From Sedimenticola sp. (GTDB lineage Bacteria > Pseudomonadota > Gammaproteobacteria > Chromatiales > Chromatiaceae), in contig JALVUB010000281.1 in the NCBI GenBank assembly GCA_027023915.1, positions 1 through 17,011 of the forward strand: a stretch of DNA of 17,011 bases, in the 5' to 3' direction. A program made the position numbers and the translations under genes. Each line of letters starts with the position of its first letter. The stretch's first letter is position 1. The notes beneath the pieces were generated by a model that was given only the letters and a program-made list of their open reading frames with translations, was not told where the DNA came from and did not search any database. Shown here in pieces: positions 8,068 through 14,070 of this stretch.

Positions 8068-8586
8068 TCACAGGATGTTGGCCTGGCGGCCGTAGATGAG
8101 CCCGTCGACCCCCACGGCGGTCACCGTGTCGGTCTTTTTGTCGTACTCCAGGCGGATCCTGGGCAGGTTCTCGGTGGCCTGCCCGGTCACCATCTGGCCC
8201 TTCTTCTCGCTGTCGAAGACGCTGAAGTGGCAGGGGCACTTGAAATCCCTCGACTTGGGGTCGTAGCTCAACGGGCACCCCATGTGGGCGCAAAGGGTGC
8301 TGTAGGCGACGATGTCACCATGAGGCCCCACGCCGCCGGGCACCGGGTAACCCATGCGGATCACCGCGCAGGGCGAGAGTTCGTCGGGATAGTTGAATGA
8401 CACCGCCTGGTTCTCGGGCAGGGATCTGGCCTTGCCGACCGTCTTTCTCGGATAGGGCAGCGTGGTCGCCCCGGGATTGCGCGCCTGCCCCCTGGCCAGG
8501 GCGGCTGCCGGGGCAAGGGAAGCGGCCCCGGCCGCGACGCCGGCACCGCCCAGTTTCAGAAAACTTCTTCGGCTCACTCTGCTCAT
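8068..8586 (-). CDS. aioB: Arsenite oxidase small Rieske subunit AioB
   Basis: A 172-residue Rieske [2Fe-2S] protein that passes electrons from AioA to a periplasmic acceptor. A perfect twin-arginine motif SRRSFLK (5-11) is followed by an Ala/Gly-rich hydrophobic stretch and AAALARG, so the AioAB complex is exported by TAT. The Rieske ligands are C99-A-H101 in CAHMGC and C117/H120 in CPCH. C104 and C119 supply the Rieske disulfide present in the Alcaligenes enzyme but missing in some AioB proteins. Start 8586 is fixed by a strong AGGAGG 6 nt upstream and by the position of the TAT motif; a longer upstream frame (to 8700) crosses the σ54 promoter and is not expected to be translated. First gene of the aioBA operon. 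Confidence 0.97.
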   Translation of the reverse strand: MSRVSRRSFLKLGGAGVAAGAASLAPAAALARGQARNPGATTLPYPRKTVGKARSLPENQAVSFNYPDELSPCAVIRMGYPVPGGVGPHGDIVAYSTLCAHMGCPLSYDPKSRDFKCPCHFSVFDSEKKGQMVTGQATENLPRIRLEYDKKTDTVTAVGVDGLIYGRQANIL

Positions 8587-8642
8587 GGGTTTCCTCCTCG
8601 ATGGTGGTCGTGGACGGCGTTGTCCGCCGCCGGTTTCCCACC

Positions 8643-8658
8643 TGCAAGGGCCGGGCCA
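8643..8658 (-). promoter_or_regulatory. σ54 (RpoN) -24/-12 promoter of aioBA
   Basis: On the minus strand this reads TGGCCCGGCCCTTGCA: TGGCcCG, four bases, TTGCA. It has one mismatch to the consensus TGGCACG-N4-TTGCW and the exact 12-base GG-to-GC spacing. The predicted start is near 8632, giving a leader of about 46 nt to the aioB ATG with its AGGAGG. An AioR with a σ54-contact GAFTGA loop is encoded in the same locus, as expected for aio regulation. An A/T tract (8664-8669) lies just upstream of the -24 box. Confidence 0.85.
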
Positions 8659-8663
8659 AATCG

Positions 8664-8686
8664 AAAAAAGCCGCTTTTCAAGGCGG
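8664..8686 (-). terminator. Possible minus-strand hairpin with T-run upstream of the aioBA promoter
   Basis: Minus strand: CCGC (8686-8683) and GCGG (8674-8671) can pair around an 8-nt loop, followed after one C by TTTTTT (8669-8664). The stem is only 4 bp of GC, so termination strength is uncertain. It could stop transcription entering aioBA from upstream, or simply be the bendable A/T tract between enhancer and promoter. Confidence 0.35.
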
Positions 8687-8711
8687 TTCGAGGGCGCCAC
8701 CGAACGGCGGT

Positions 8712-8727
8712 GTTACCAGAAGGTAAC
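8712..8727. promoter_or_regulatory. Candidate AioR enhancer site 1 (perfect dyad)
   Basis: GTTACC-AGAA-GGTAAC is a perfect 6-bp inverted repeat with a 4-bp spacer. Its centre lies about 88 bp upstream of the predicted aioBA start, the usual place for a σ54 activator. The assignment to AioR is inferred from position and from the second copy at 8745-8760. Confidence 0.65.
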
Positions 8728-8744
8728 GTCGCGCAAACCCCCGG

Positions 8745-8760
8745 GTTTCGTTTTCGTAAC
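8745..8760. promoter_or_regulatory. Candidate AioR enhancer site 2 (imperfect dyad)
   Basis: On the minus strand GTTACGAAAACGAAAC matches site 1 as GTTAC-N6-GWAAC. The two centres are 33 bp apart, about three DNA turns, so both sites face the same side of the helix, as is common for paired sites of σ54 activators. It lies 27 bp upstream of the possible aioX -35 box, so it could also influence aioXSR. Confidence 0.55.
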
Positions 8761-8787
8761 GCGGCAATCGAATGTCTGCATCCAACG

Positions 8788-8816
8788 CTGACAACCGCGC
8801 CGCCCGCCGTTATGCT
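8788..8816 (+). promoter_or_regulatory. Candidate σ70-type promoter giving a leaderless aioX mRNA
   Basis: CTGACA (8788-8793), a 17-bp spacer and TATGCT (8811-8816) form a reasonable -35/-10 pair. The implied start is at about 8823-8824, on the ATG of aioX. No Shine-Dalgarno sequence is present before either candidate ATG (8812 or 8824), which fits a leaderless transcript. Confidence 0.4.
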
Positions 8817-8823
8817 TTCAGCC

Positions 8824-9690
8824 ATGCGCAGACGGACTTTCCTTGGCCTGCTGGGCGGCCTGGCGGTGGCGCCCGGCGTGATCGCCGGCGGCGGCCGGTC
8901 GCTGCGCATCGGGCTCACGCCGGTGATCCTGGACGATCGGGTCGGCTTTCTGAACCGCTGGGCACGCTGGATAGAGTCGCAACTGGGGCAGCCGGTGCAG
9001 TTCGTGCAGCGTGCCAAGTACCAGGAGATCATGGAGCTGCTGGAGCGTGACCGTCTGGACGCCGCCTGGATCTGCGGCTACCCCTATGTGCGCTATATCG
9101 ACACCCTGACGCTGCTGGCGGTGCCGGTCTATCAGGGCAAGCCGCTCTACCGTTCCTATCTCATCACGCAAAGACACGCGGAAGAGGTGAAGCGGCTGGA
9201 GGATCTCCAGGACAAGGTCTTCGCCTTTTCCGACCCCCTCTCCAATTCCGGCTATCTCTATCCCGTCTACCGTCTGCACCAGCGCTTCCCCCACCAGAAA
9301 CAGCCCCAGAACCACCTGTTCAGGCGCACTTTCTTCACCTGGGGCCACCGCCACGTCATCGAAGCGGTGGCCAGCGGCCTGGCAGACGGGGGCGCCGTGG
9401 ACGGCTACGTCTGGGACCAGTTGCAGCGGCTCCACCCGGAACTGACGTCACAAACCCGCGTCTTCGAAAAATCGCCCGAATTCGGCTTCCCTCCCCTGGT
9501 GACCCGCAAGGACGCCGACCCGGCGCGGCGGGAGGCCCTCGGCCGGTTGCTTGGTCGGATGCACGAAAACCCGGAGGGGGGCGCGCTTCTCGCCTCGCTG
9601 GGCCTCGACCGTTTCACCTTCCGCACCGCCAGGCTCTATGCCGGGATAGCGCTGATGGCCCGCAGCGTGGATGCCCGGGGGGGCGGCTGA
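8824..9690 (+). CDS. aioX: AioX, periplasmic arsenite-binding protein
   Basis: A 288-residue PhnD/phosphonate-type solute-binding protein, divergent from aioBA and first in aioX-aioS-aioR, the place of the As(III) sensor AioX. The mature part begins with the family-typical RIGLTPVILDD. C84, in DAAWICGYPYVRY, is the only Cys and sits where AioX proteins carry the conserved Cys implicated in arsenite binding; DAAWICGYPY is also typical of the PhnD fold. The N-terminus MRRRTFLGLLGG resembles a twin-arginine signal (RRTFLG) with a short hydrophobic core and a cut around AGG. The start at 8824 is preferred because it puts the signal at the N-terminus; an ATG at 8812 adds four residues, and a longer frame to 8620 covers the aioBA regulatory DNA. 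No transport permease or ATPase is nearby, which supports sensing rather than uptake. Confidence 0.93.
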   Translation: MRRRTFLGLLGGLAVAPGVIAGGGRSLRIGLTPVILDDRVGFLNRWARWIESQLGQPVQFVQRAKYQEIMELLERDRLDAAWICGYPYVRYIDTLTLLAVPVYQGKPLYRSYLITQRHAEEVKRLEDLQDKVFAFSDPLSNSGYLYPVYRLHQRFPHQKQPQNHLFRRTFFTWGHRHVIEAVASGLADGGAVDGYVWDQLQRLHPELTSQTRVFEKSPEFGFPPLVTRKDADPARREALGRLLGRMHENPEGGALLASLGLDRFTFRTARLYAGIALMARSVDARGGG

Positions 9691-9693
9691 AAG

Positions 9694-11148
9694 GTGTTCC
9701 GGCGCCTGAAAAGTCTCCAGGTCCGGGTGCCGTTGAGCCTGGTGGCGGTGACCCTGCTGACCTTTCTCTTTCTTTCGCTGGTGGTGGGCGTGCAGACCCG
9801 CATCAACCTCGAATCGGACCAGAAACGCTCTCTCCAGGCCCAGGCCCACGCCCTGGCGCCCCTGCTCACCGACGCCCTGCTGCACGACGACGTCTGGACC
9901 GCCTACACCGCATTGCACGGGCCGAGAGGCGGCATCGCCGGGTACAAAGAGGCGGAGCGCGCGCCGTTCCGGCTGGTACTGGACGGCCGGGGCCGGGTCT
10001 TCGTCAGCGACCGGCCGCGGTGGTTCCCCCTGGCGAGCCGGCCGGACGACCAGCCGCCAGGTCATTCCCTTGCGTCGCTCCTGCCGAAGCGGCCGCCGGC
10101 AAAACCCCGTTTTTTCAGCCACGACGGGCGCCAGCTCTACCTGATGCCCCTGCTGGCCGAAGAGACGCCGGTGGGCACCCTGCTGGTGGCGGGGCCGCGG
10201 GGGGCGGTTCAGCACCGGCTGATGGAGATCCTGGCCAGCGCCCTCCTCGGCATGCTGGCCCTGCTGCTGGTGATCACCCCCCTGGGCTGGGTCTGGGGCA
10301 GCCGCATGGTGCAGCCCCTGGTGCGGCTGGCCGACTGTATGCGCCGGCTGGGCAAGGCGCCGCTGGACGAGCTCCAGTGTCCTGTTCCCGGCGGCGACGA
10401 CGAGATCGGCCAGCTTGCCCACCGCTTCAGCGAAATGCTCCATGAACTGCGCAACAAGCGGGCGCTGGAGCGGCAGATGGTCACCCAGGACCGGCTGGCC
10501 GCCATCGGCCGCATCGCCGGCGGCGTCGCCCACGAGATCAACAACCCCCTGGCCGGCATGCTGGTGGCCATCGACACCTATCGCCAGAGTCCCGAAGGCA
10601 AGCGCAACCCCGATAGAACCCTGGCCCTGGTGGAACGGGGTCTGCAACAGATCCGGGAGACGGTTTCCGCCCTGCTGGTGGAGTGCCGCATGGAAAAACG
10701 GCGTTTTTCACCGGATGATATTGAAGACATCGAACGGCTGGTACTGGCCGACCGGGCTGCTTCGGCGGTGGAGACGCACTGGCACAGCGGGATCGGCGAC
10801 GAGCTGCCGCTGCCCGCCAATGCCGTGCGCCAGATTCTGCTCAATCTCGCGCTGAATGCCGTGCAGGCCGCCGCCGAATCGCCCGATGGCCAGGTAGAGG
10901 TGGAAATCCAGGCGGATGACGGCAACTTGCGGATCGCGGTGCGCAACACCGGTGCGCCCATCGACCCGGCGGAGTTGGAGCGGATTTTCGAGCCCTTTCA
11001 CACCCGGAAATCGGGCGGCAGCGGCCTCGGCCTGTGGATCACCTACCAGATCGTCAGCCAGCTTCACGGCGAGATCGCGGCGCGGTCGGAGGGCGGCTGG
11101 ACGCTTTTTCTGGTCACCCTCCCCCTGCTTCACGGTGAGACGGCATGA
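9694..11148 (+). CDS. aioS: AioS, membrane sensor histidine kinase for arsenite
   Basis: A 484-residue kinase starting at a GTG 3 nt after the aioX stop. A first membrane helix (about 12-34) and a second (about 180-202) bracket a periplasmic domain of some 145 residues that should meet AioX. Then come a HAMP-like segment (about 203-255), the phospho-acceptor H280 in GGVAHEINNPL, the N box ILLNLALNAVQ (381-391), and the ATP-binding motifs RIFEPFHTRKSGGSGLGLW with G1/F/G2 features. The H box (HEINNPL) is of the kind seen in NtrB-like kinases that pair with σ54 activators. The last four bases overlap aioR as ATGA, so translation is likely coupled. AioS should autophosphorylate on As(III)-AioX and pass phosphate to D56 of AioR. 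Confidence 0.94.
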   Translation: MFRRLKSLQVRVPLSLVAVTLLTFLFLSLVVGVQTRINLESDQKRSLQAQAHALAPLLTDALLHDDVWTAYTALHGPRGGIAGYKEAERAPFRLVLDGRGRVFVSDRPRWFPLASRPDDQPPGHSLASLLPKRPPAKPRFFSHDGRQLYLMPLLAEETPVGTLLVAGPRGAVQHRLMEILASALLGMLALLLVITPLGWVWGSRMVQPLVRLADCMRRLGKAPLDELQCPVPGGDDEIGQLAHRFSEMLHELRNKRALERQMVTQDRLAAIGRIAGGVAHEINNPLAGMLVAIDTYRQSPEGKRNPDRTLALVERGLQQIRETVSALLVECRMEKRRFSPDDIEDIERLVLADRAASAVETHWHSGIGDELPLPANAVRQILLNLALNAVQAAAESPDGQVEVEIQADDGNLRIAVRNTGAPIDPAELERIFEPFHTRKSGGSGLGLWITYQIVSQLHGEIAARSEGGWTLFLVTLPLLHGETA

Positions 11149-12452
11149 ACGAACCGGTCCTGGACATCGCCCTGGTGGAAGACGATCCCATCCTGGGCGA
11201 GACCCTTCATGAGCGCCTCCTGCTCGAAGGGCTCACCTGCGGCCTCTACACCACCGCCTCCGCCGCCCTGGCGGGCCTGGAGCAGAAGCGCCACCGTGTC
11301 ATCCTCAGCGACATCCGCCTGCCGGACATGAGCGGTGAAGCGCTTTTTCAGGCGGTGAAACAGCGCTTTACTCCGCCGCCTCCGGTGGTCTTCATCACCG
11401 GCTACGGCAGCATCGAGCAGGCAGTGCGGCTGCTGCACCAGGGCGCCGCCGACTACCTCACCAAACCGCTGGATCTGGCGGCGCTCCTGGCCCGGCTGCG
11501 CGATCTTTTGGCCCGCGCCGGCGATACGGCCAGCGAAGAGGAGCAAGTGGTTCCCGGCATGCGCCCCGTCGTCCAGGCGATCGCCCGGCGGGAGCCCCCC
11601 CGGGGGCTGGGGGCGCCGATCCGGGGGGAATCGGGCGTCGGCAAGGAGGTGCTGGCCCGTCACCTCCACGAGCTGCTGAATCCGGAAGCCCCTTTCGTCG
11701 CCATCAACTGCGCCGCCCTGCCCGAACAACTGGCCACCAGCGAGCTCTTCGGGCACGAAAAAGGGGCCTTTACCGGCGCTTCCCGGCAGCATCTCGGCGC
11801 CTTTGAGCGGGCGGGCCGGGGCATCCTCTTCCTGGACGAGATCGGGGACATGCCCCTCGATCTCCAGAGCCAGTTGTTGCGCGTCATCCAGGAACGGCGT
11901 TTCAGCCGGCTGGGGGGCGAACGGGAATATCCGTTCGAGGGGCGGCTGGTGTGCGCCACTCACCGCGACCTGCAGAAGCTGGTGCTGGAAGGGCGCTTCC
12001 GGGAGGATCTCTACTACCGGCTCAACGTGGTGCAGTTCGAGATCCCGCCGCTGCGCAGGCGGCCGGCAGACATTCTCTGGCTGGCGGAGCAGTTCATCCG
12101 GGAAAACGCCGCCCGCGTGGGAAGATCCAACCCTCCGGCCATCGACGAGCGGACGCGCAACGCCCTGCTGGCCTACCACTGGCCGGGCAACGTGCGCGAA
12201 CTCAAGAACCTGGTGGACCGCGCCTGCATCTTCTGCGACGGCGACACGCTCAGCCCCGAGCTGCTGGGGCTGCCGGCCGCCGAACCCGCCGGGCTGAAGA
12301 GGCAGCGTCAGGAAGCCGAGCGGGAGACCATCCTGCAGGCCCTCCGGCTGCACGGGGGGCAGATGCAGAAGACCGCCAAGGCGCTGGGAATCAGCCGCAA
12401 GACGCTGTGGGAAAAGATGAAGAAGCTCGGCATCGACCGGAAGCGATTCTGA
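11145..12452 (+). CDS. aioR: AioR, σ54-dependent response regulator of arsenite oxidase
   Basis: A 435-residue NtrC-family activator with three domains. Receiver (about 5-120): acidic pocket E12-D13-D14, phospho-acceptor D56 in LSDIRLPD, T85 and K107 in YLTKP. AAA+ domain (about 135-370): Walker A GESGVGKE (161-168), the σ54-contacting GAFTGA loop (207-212), Walker B ILFLDEIGD (227-235). C-terminal Fis-type helix-turn-helix (about 395-430): TAKALGISRKTLWEKMKKLG. The start is the ATG in the ATGA overlap with aioS. It should activate the σ54 promoter of aioBA through the paired dyads in the divergent region. No clear intrinsic terminator follows before the metal-efflux operon, so some read-through is possible. 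Confidence 0.95.
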   Translation: MNEPVLDIALVEDDPILGETLHERLLLEGLTCGLYTTASAALAGLEQKRHRVILSDIRLPDMSGEALFQAVKQRFTPPPPVVFITGYGSIEQAVRLLHQGAADYLTKPLDLAALLARLRDLLARAGDTASEEEQVVPGMRPVVQAIARREPPRGLGAPIRGESGVGKEVLARHLHELLNPEAPFVAINCAALPEQLATSELFGHEKGAFTGASRQHLGAFERAGRGILFLDEIGDMPLDLQSQLLRVIQERRFSRLGGEREYPFEGRLVCATHRDLQKLVLEGRFREDLYYRLNVVQFEIPPLRRRPADILWLAEQFIRENAARVGRSNPPAIDERTRNALLAYHWPGNVRELKNLVDRACIFCDGDTLSPELLGLPAAEPAGLKRQRQEAERETILQALRLHGGQMQKTAKALGISRKTLWEKMKKLGIDRKRF

Positions 12453-12476
12453 TGAGAAAAACAGCCCGCGGCGGAA

Positions 12477-12488
12477 TTGCCCGGGCAA
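12477..12488. repeat. 12-bp perfect palindrome TTGCCCGGGCAA upstream of the metal-efflux genes
   Basis: The palindrome lies 55 bp before the CzcI-like start and covers the possible -35 box of its promoter, with TTGCCCG repeated at 12507-12513. It could be an operator for a metal-responsive repressor or chance in GC-rich DNA. Confidence 0.4.
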
Positions 12489-12505
12489 CCGGCATGGTGT
12501 AGATT
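12477..12505 (+). promoter_or_regulatory. Candidate promoter of the RND metal-efflux operon
   Basis: TTGCCC (12477-12482), a 17-bp spacer and TAGATT (12500-12505) give a moderate σ70-like match between aioR and the CzcI-like gene. The -35 hexamer is the left half of the palindrome TTGCCCGGGCAA, so a repressor bound there would block it. Confidence 0.35.
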
Positions 12506-12531
12506 GTTGCCCGTCATCATCGGTGGTATTC

Positions 12532-12843
12532 ATGCTTCGGCGTTTTCTCATCCTCTGGCTGGCCATCTCCATCCTGGGCTACGGCGTGGCCCTGGCCGCC
12601 GATGTGCATGGCGAACAGCAGTACCAGTACGGCTACACCGCCGCGACCGATGATGGAGGCCATGCCGGCCATAGTGGCGTGGATTGCGGCCACTGTGCTC
12701 ATGGGGCGGCTCATCTCACGGGGCTCCATTTCGCCTTCGATCTCCAGGCAGTGGAGGCTGGCAAGCCGGTCCGCAGTGACTACCGTCCCGCCCTCCTCTC
12801 CCCACCGCTCCAGGAGTTTCTGAAACCGCCCACCCTCGGCTGA
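12532..12843 (+). CDS. Small secreted His/Cys-rich protein, CzcI-like
   Basis: A 103-residue protein from the ATG at 12532 (a GTG three codons upstream is in frame but would lengthen the signal needlessly). Residues 1-22 are a Sec signal peptide (FLILWLAISILGYGVALA). A metal-ligand cluster follows: H44, H47, C52, H54, C55, H57, H61 and H66 in the DCGHCAH region. The C-terminus is proline-rich (SPPLQEFLKPP). Size, signal, Cys/His cluster and place ahead of RND metal-efflux genes match CzcI-type periplasmic proteins, whose role in metal binding or regulation is poorly defined. The homology call rests on pattern, so the family name is tentative. Confidence 0.72.
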   Translation: MLRRFLILWLAISILGYGVALAADVHGEQQYQYGYTAATDDGGHAGHSGVDCGHCAHGAAHLTGLHFAFDLQAVEAGKPVRSDYRPALLSPPLQEFLKPPTLG

Positions 12844-12914
12844 TTTTCCCCGTCGTACCGGCCACGGGCCTGCGCCCGGCGGCTGGCGGTTCAATTCACT
12901 CGGAAAATTGGCCC

Positions 12915-14060
12915 ATGAAAAGAGCAACCCTTATCCGGGCGGGCGGCCTGTTCTGCCTGCTCGCAACACTGACTTTCGTCCCCTTTCAGCCCATCGCCGC
13001 GGAAGAAGGCCATGCCCCTGAACATGACGGGCACGAGGAAGAGGCGGCGGTCCATCTGACGCCGGAGCAAATGAAAGCCGCCGGCATCCAGACCAGCAGG
13101 CTGGAACCCCACCCCCTGCCGGAAGAGATCGAGGCGCCGGGCGAGGTGCGGCTGAACCTTTACGCCACCAGCCAGGTGACACCGCGCATCCAGGCGCAGG
13201 TGGTGGCGCGCCGTGCCCGTTTGGGTGACCACGTGAAAAAGGGGCAGCCCCTGGTGACCCTCTCCAGCGCCGTCATGGCCGAGGCCCAGGGGGCGCTCAT
13301 CATCGCCGCCCGTGACTGGCAACGGGTGCGCAAGCTCTCCAGCGAAATGCTTTCGGAGCAGCGGCGGCTGGAGAGCCGGGTCGCCTTCCAGCAGGCCTGG
13401 GCCAAGCTGCTGGCCTACGGCATGACCGCCGAACAGATCCAGAAGCTGGCGCGTAACGAGGATGTCAGCCGTGCCGACGGCCGCTTCGATCTTCTTTCCC
13501 CGCAGGATGGCACCATCATCCAGGGCCGCTTCGTGGTGGGCCAGATGGTTCAGCCGGGCGATCTGCTGTTCGAGATCACCGACGAGTCCCGGGTCTGGGT
13601 GGAAGCCCACACCGATCCGATCCAGGCTGGCAAGGTGAGGAAGAATGCGTCGGCACGCATCCTGGCGGGTGGGAAATGGCTTCCCGGCAGAGTGATCCAG
13701 GTGCATCACGCCCTGGATGCGGCCACCCGCACCCTGCAGGTGCGCATCGAGGTGCCCAACCCGGAAGACCGCCTGCATCCGGGCCAGTTCGTCACAGCGC
13801 GTATCACCGTGGGAAGCGGTGGCCGGCCGGTGTTGACCCTGCCCCTGGAGGCGGTGCTGCGCAGTCCGGACGGCGACTGGCAGGTGTTCGTGGAAAAAGA
13901 ACCCGGCAAGTTCGAACCAGTGGAGGTGGAGCTGGCGCGCCAGTTGCCCGGCATCGCTGTGATCGAGGGGCTGGCGCCGGGAACCCGGGTGGTGACCCGG
14001 GGCGCCTTCTTCGTGCAGTCGGAGCTGGCCAAGTCCGGCTTCGAAATCCACAATCATTGA
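12915..14060 (+). CDS. RND efflux periplasmic adaptor (membrane fusion protein), CzcB/CusB family
   Basis: A 381-residue adaptor with a signal peptide (residues 1-29, ending PIAA before EEGH). The mature N-terminus is His/Glu-rich (EEGHAPEHDGHEEEAAVH, 30-47), typical of heavy-metal adaptors. Then come a barrel-sandwich/lipoyl-like segment (about 70-110, VVARRARLGDHVKKGQPLVTL), an α-helical hairpin (about 110-165), the return lipoyl half (LLSPQDGTIIQGRFVVGQMVQPGDLLFEI, about 194-222) and a β-barrel domain (about 225-300, with HPGQFVTARI). It ends HNH. It should link the inner-membrane pump encoded 10 nt downstream to an outer-membrane channel. No channel gene lies between it and the CzcI-like gene, where czcC often sits. 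The metal substrate is undetermined. Confidence 0.92.
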   Translation: MKRATLIRAGGLFCLLATLTFVPFQPIAAEEGHAPEHDGHEEEAAVHLTPEQMKAAGIQTSRLEPHPLPEEIEAPGEVRLNLYATSQVTPRIQAQVVARRARLGDHVKKGQPLVTLSSAVMAEAQGALIIAARDWQRVRKLSSEMLSEQRRLESRVAFQQAWAKLLAYGMTAEQIQKLARNEDVSRADGRFDLLSPQDGTIIQGRFVVGQMVQPGDLLFEITDESRVWVEAHTDPIQAGKVRKNASARILAGGKWLPGRVIQVHHALDAATRTLQVRIEVPNPEDRLHPGQFVTARITVGSGGRPVLTLPLEAVLRSPDGDWQVFVEKEPGKFEPVEVELARQLPGIAVIEGLAPGTRVVTRGAFFVQSELAKSGFEIHNH

Positions 14061-14070
14061 GGGTGCCGCC

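Noticed and set aside
6789..8099. A 436-codon plus-strand frame antisense to aioA
   Set aside because: Composition (Val/Gly/Ala/His repeats) and full overlap with aioA mark it as a shadow.
12495..12510. A σ54-like element (TGGTGTAGATTGTTGC) ahead of the CzcI-like gene
   Set aside because: The GG-to-GC distance is 13, not 12, and the -24 part is poor; σ54 does not tolerate this spacing.
11130..12572. A 480-codon minus-strand frame antisense to aioR
   Set aside because: No domain is recognisable and it lies opposite a complete three-domain σ54 activator.
12844..12914. A GC-rich hairpin (GGGCctgcGCCC with flanking GCCA/TGGC) between the CzcI-like and adaptor genes
   Set aside because: It has no T-run and lies inside an apparent operon; it could be an RNA-processing structure, but a terminator call is not supported.
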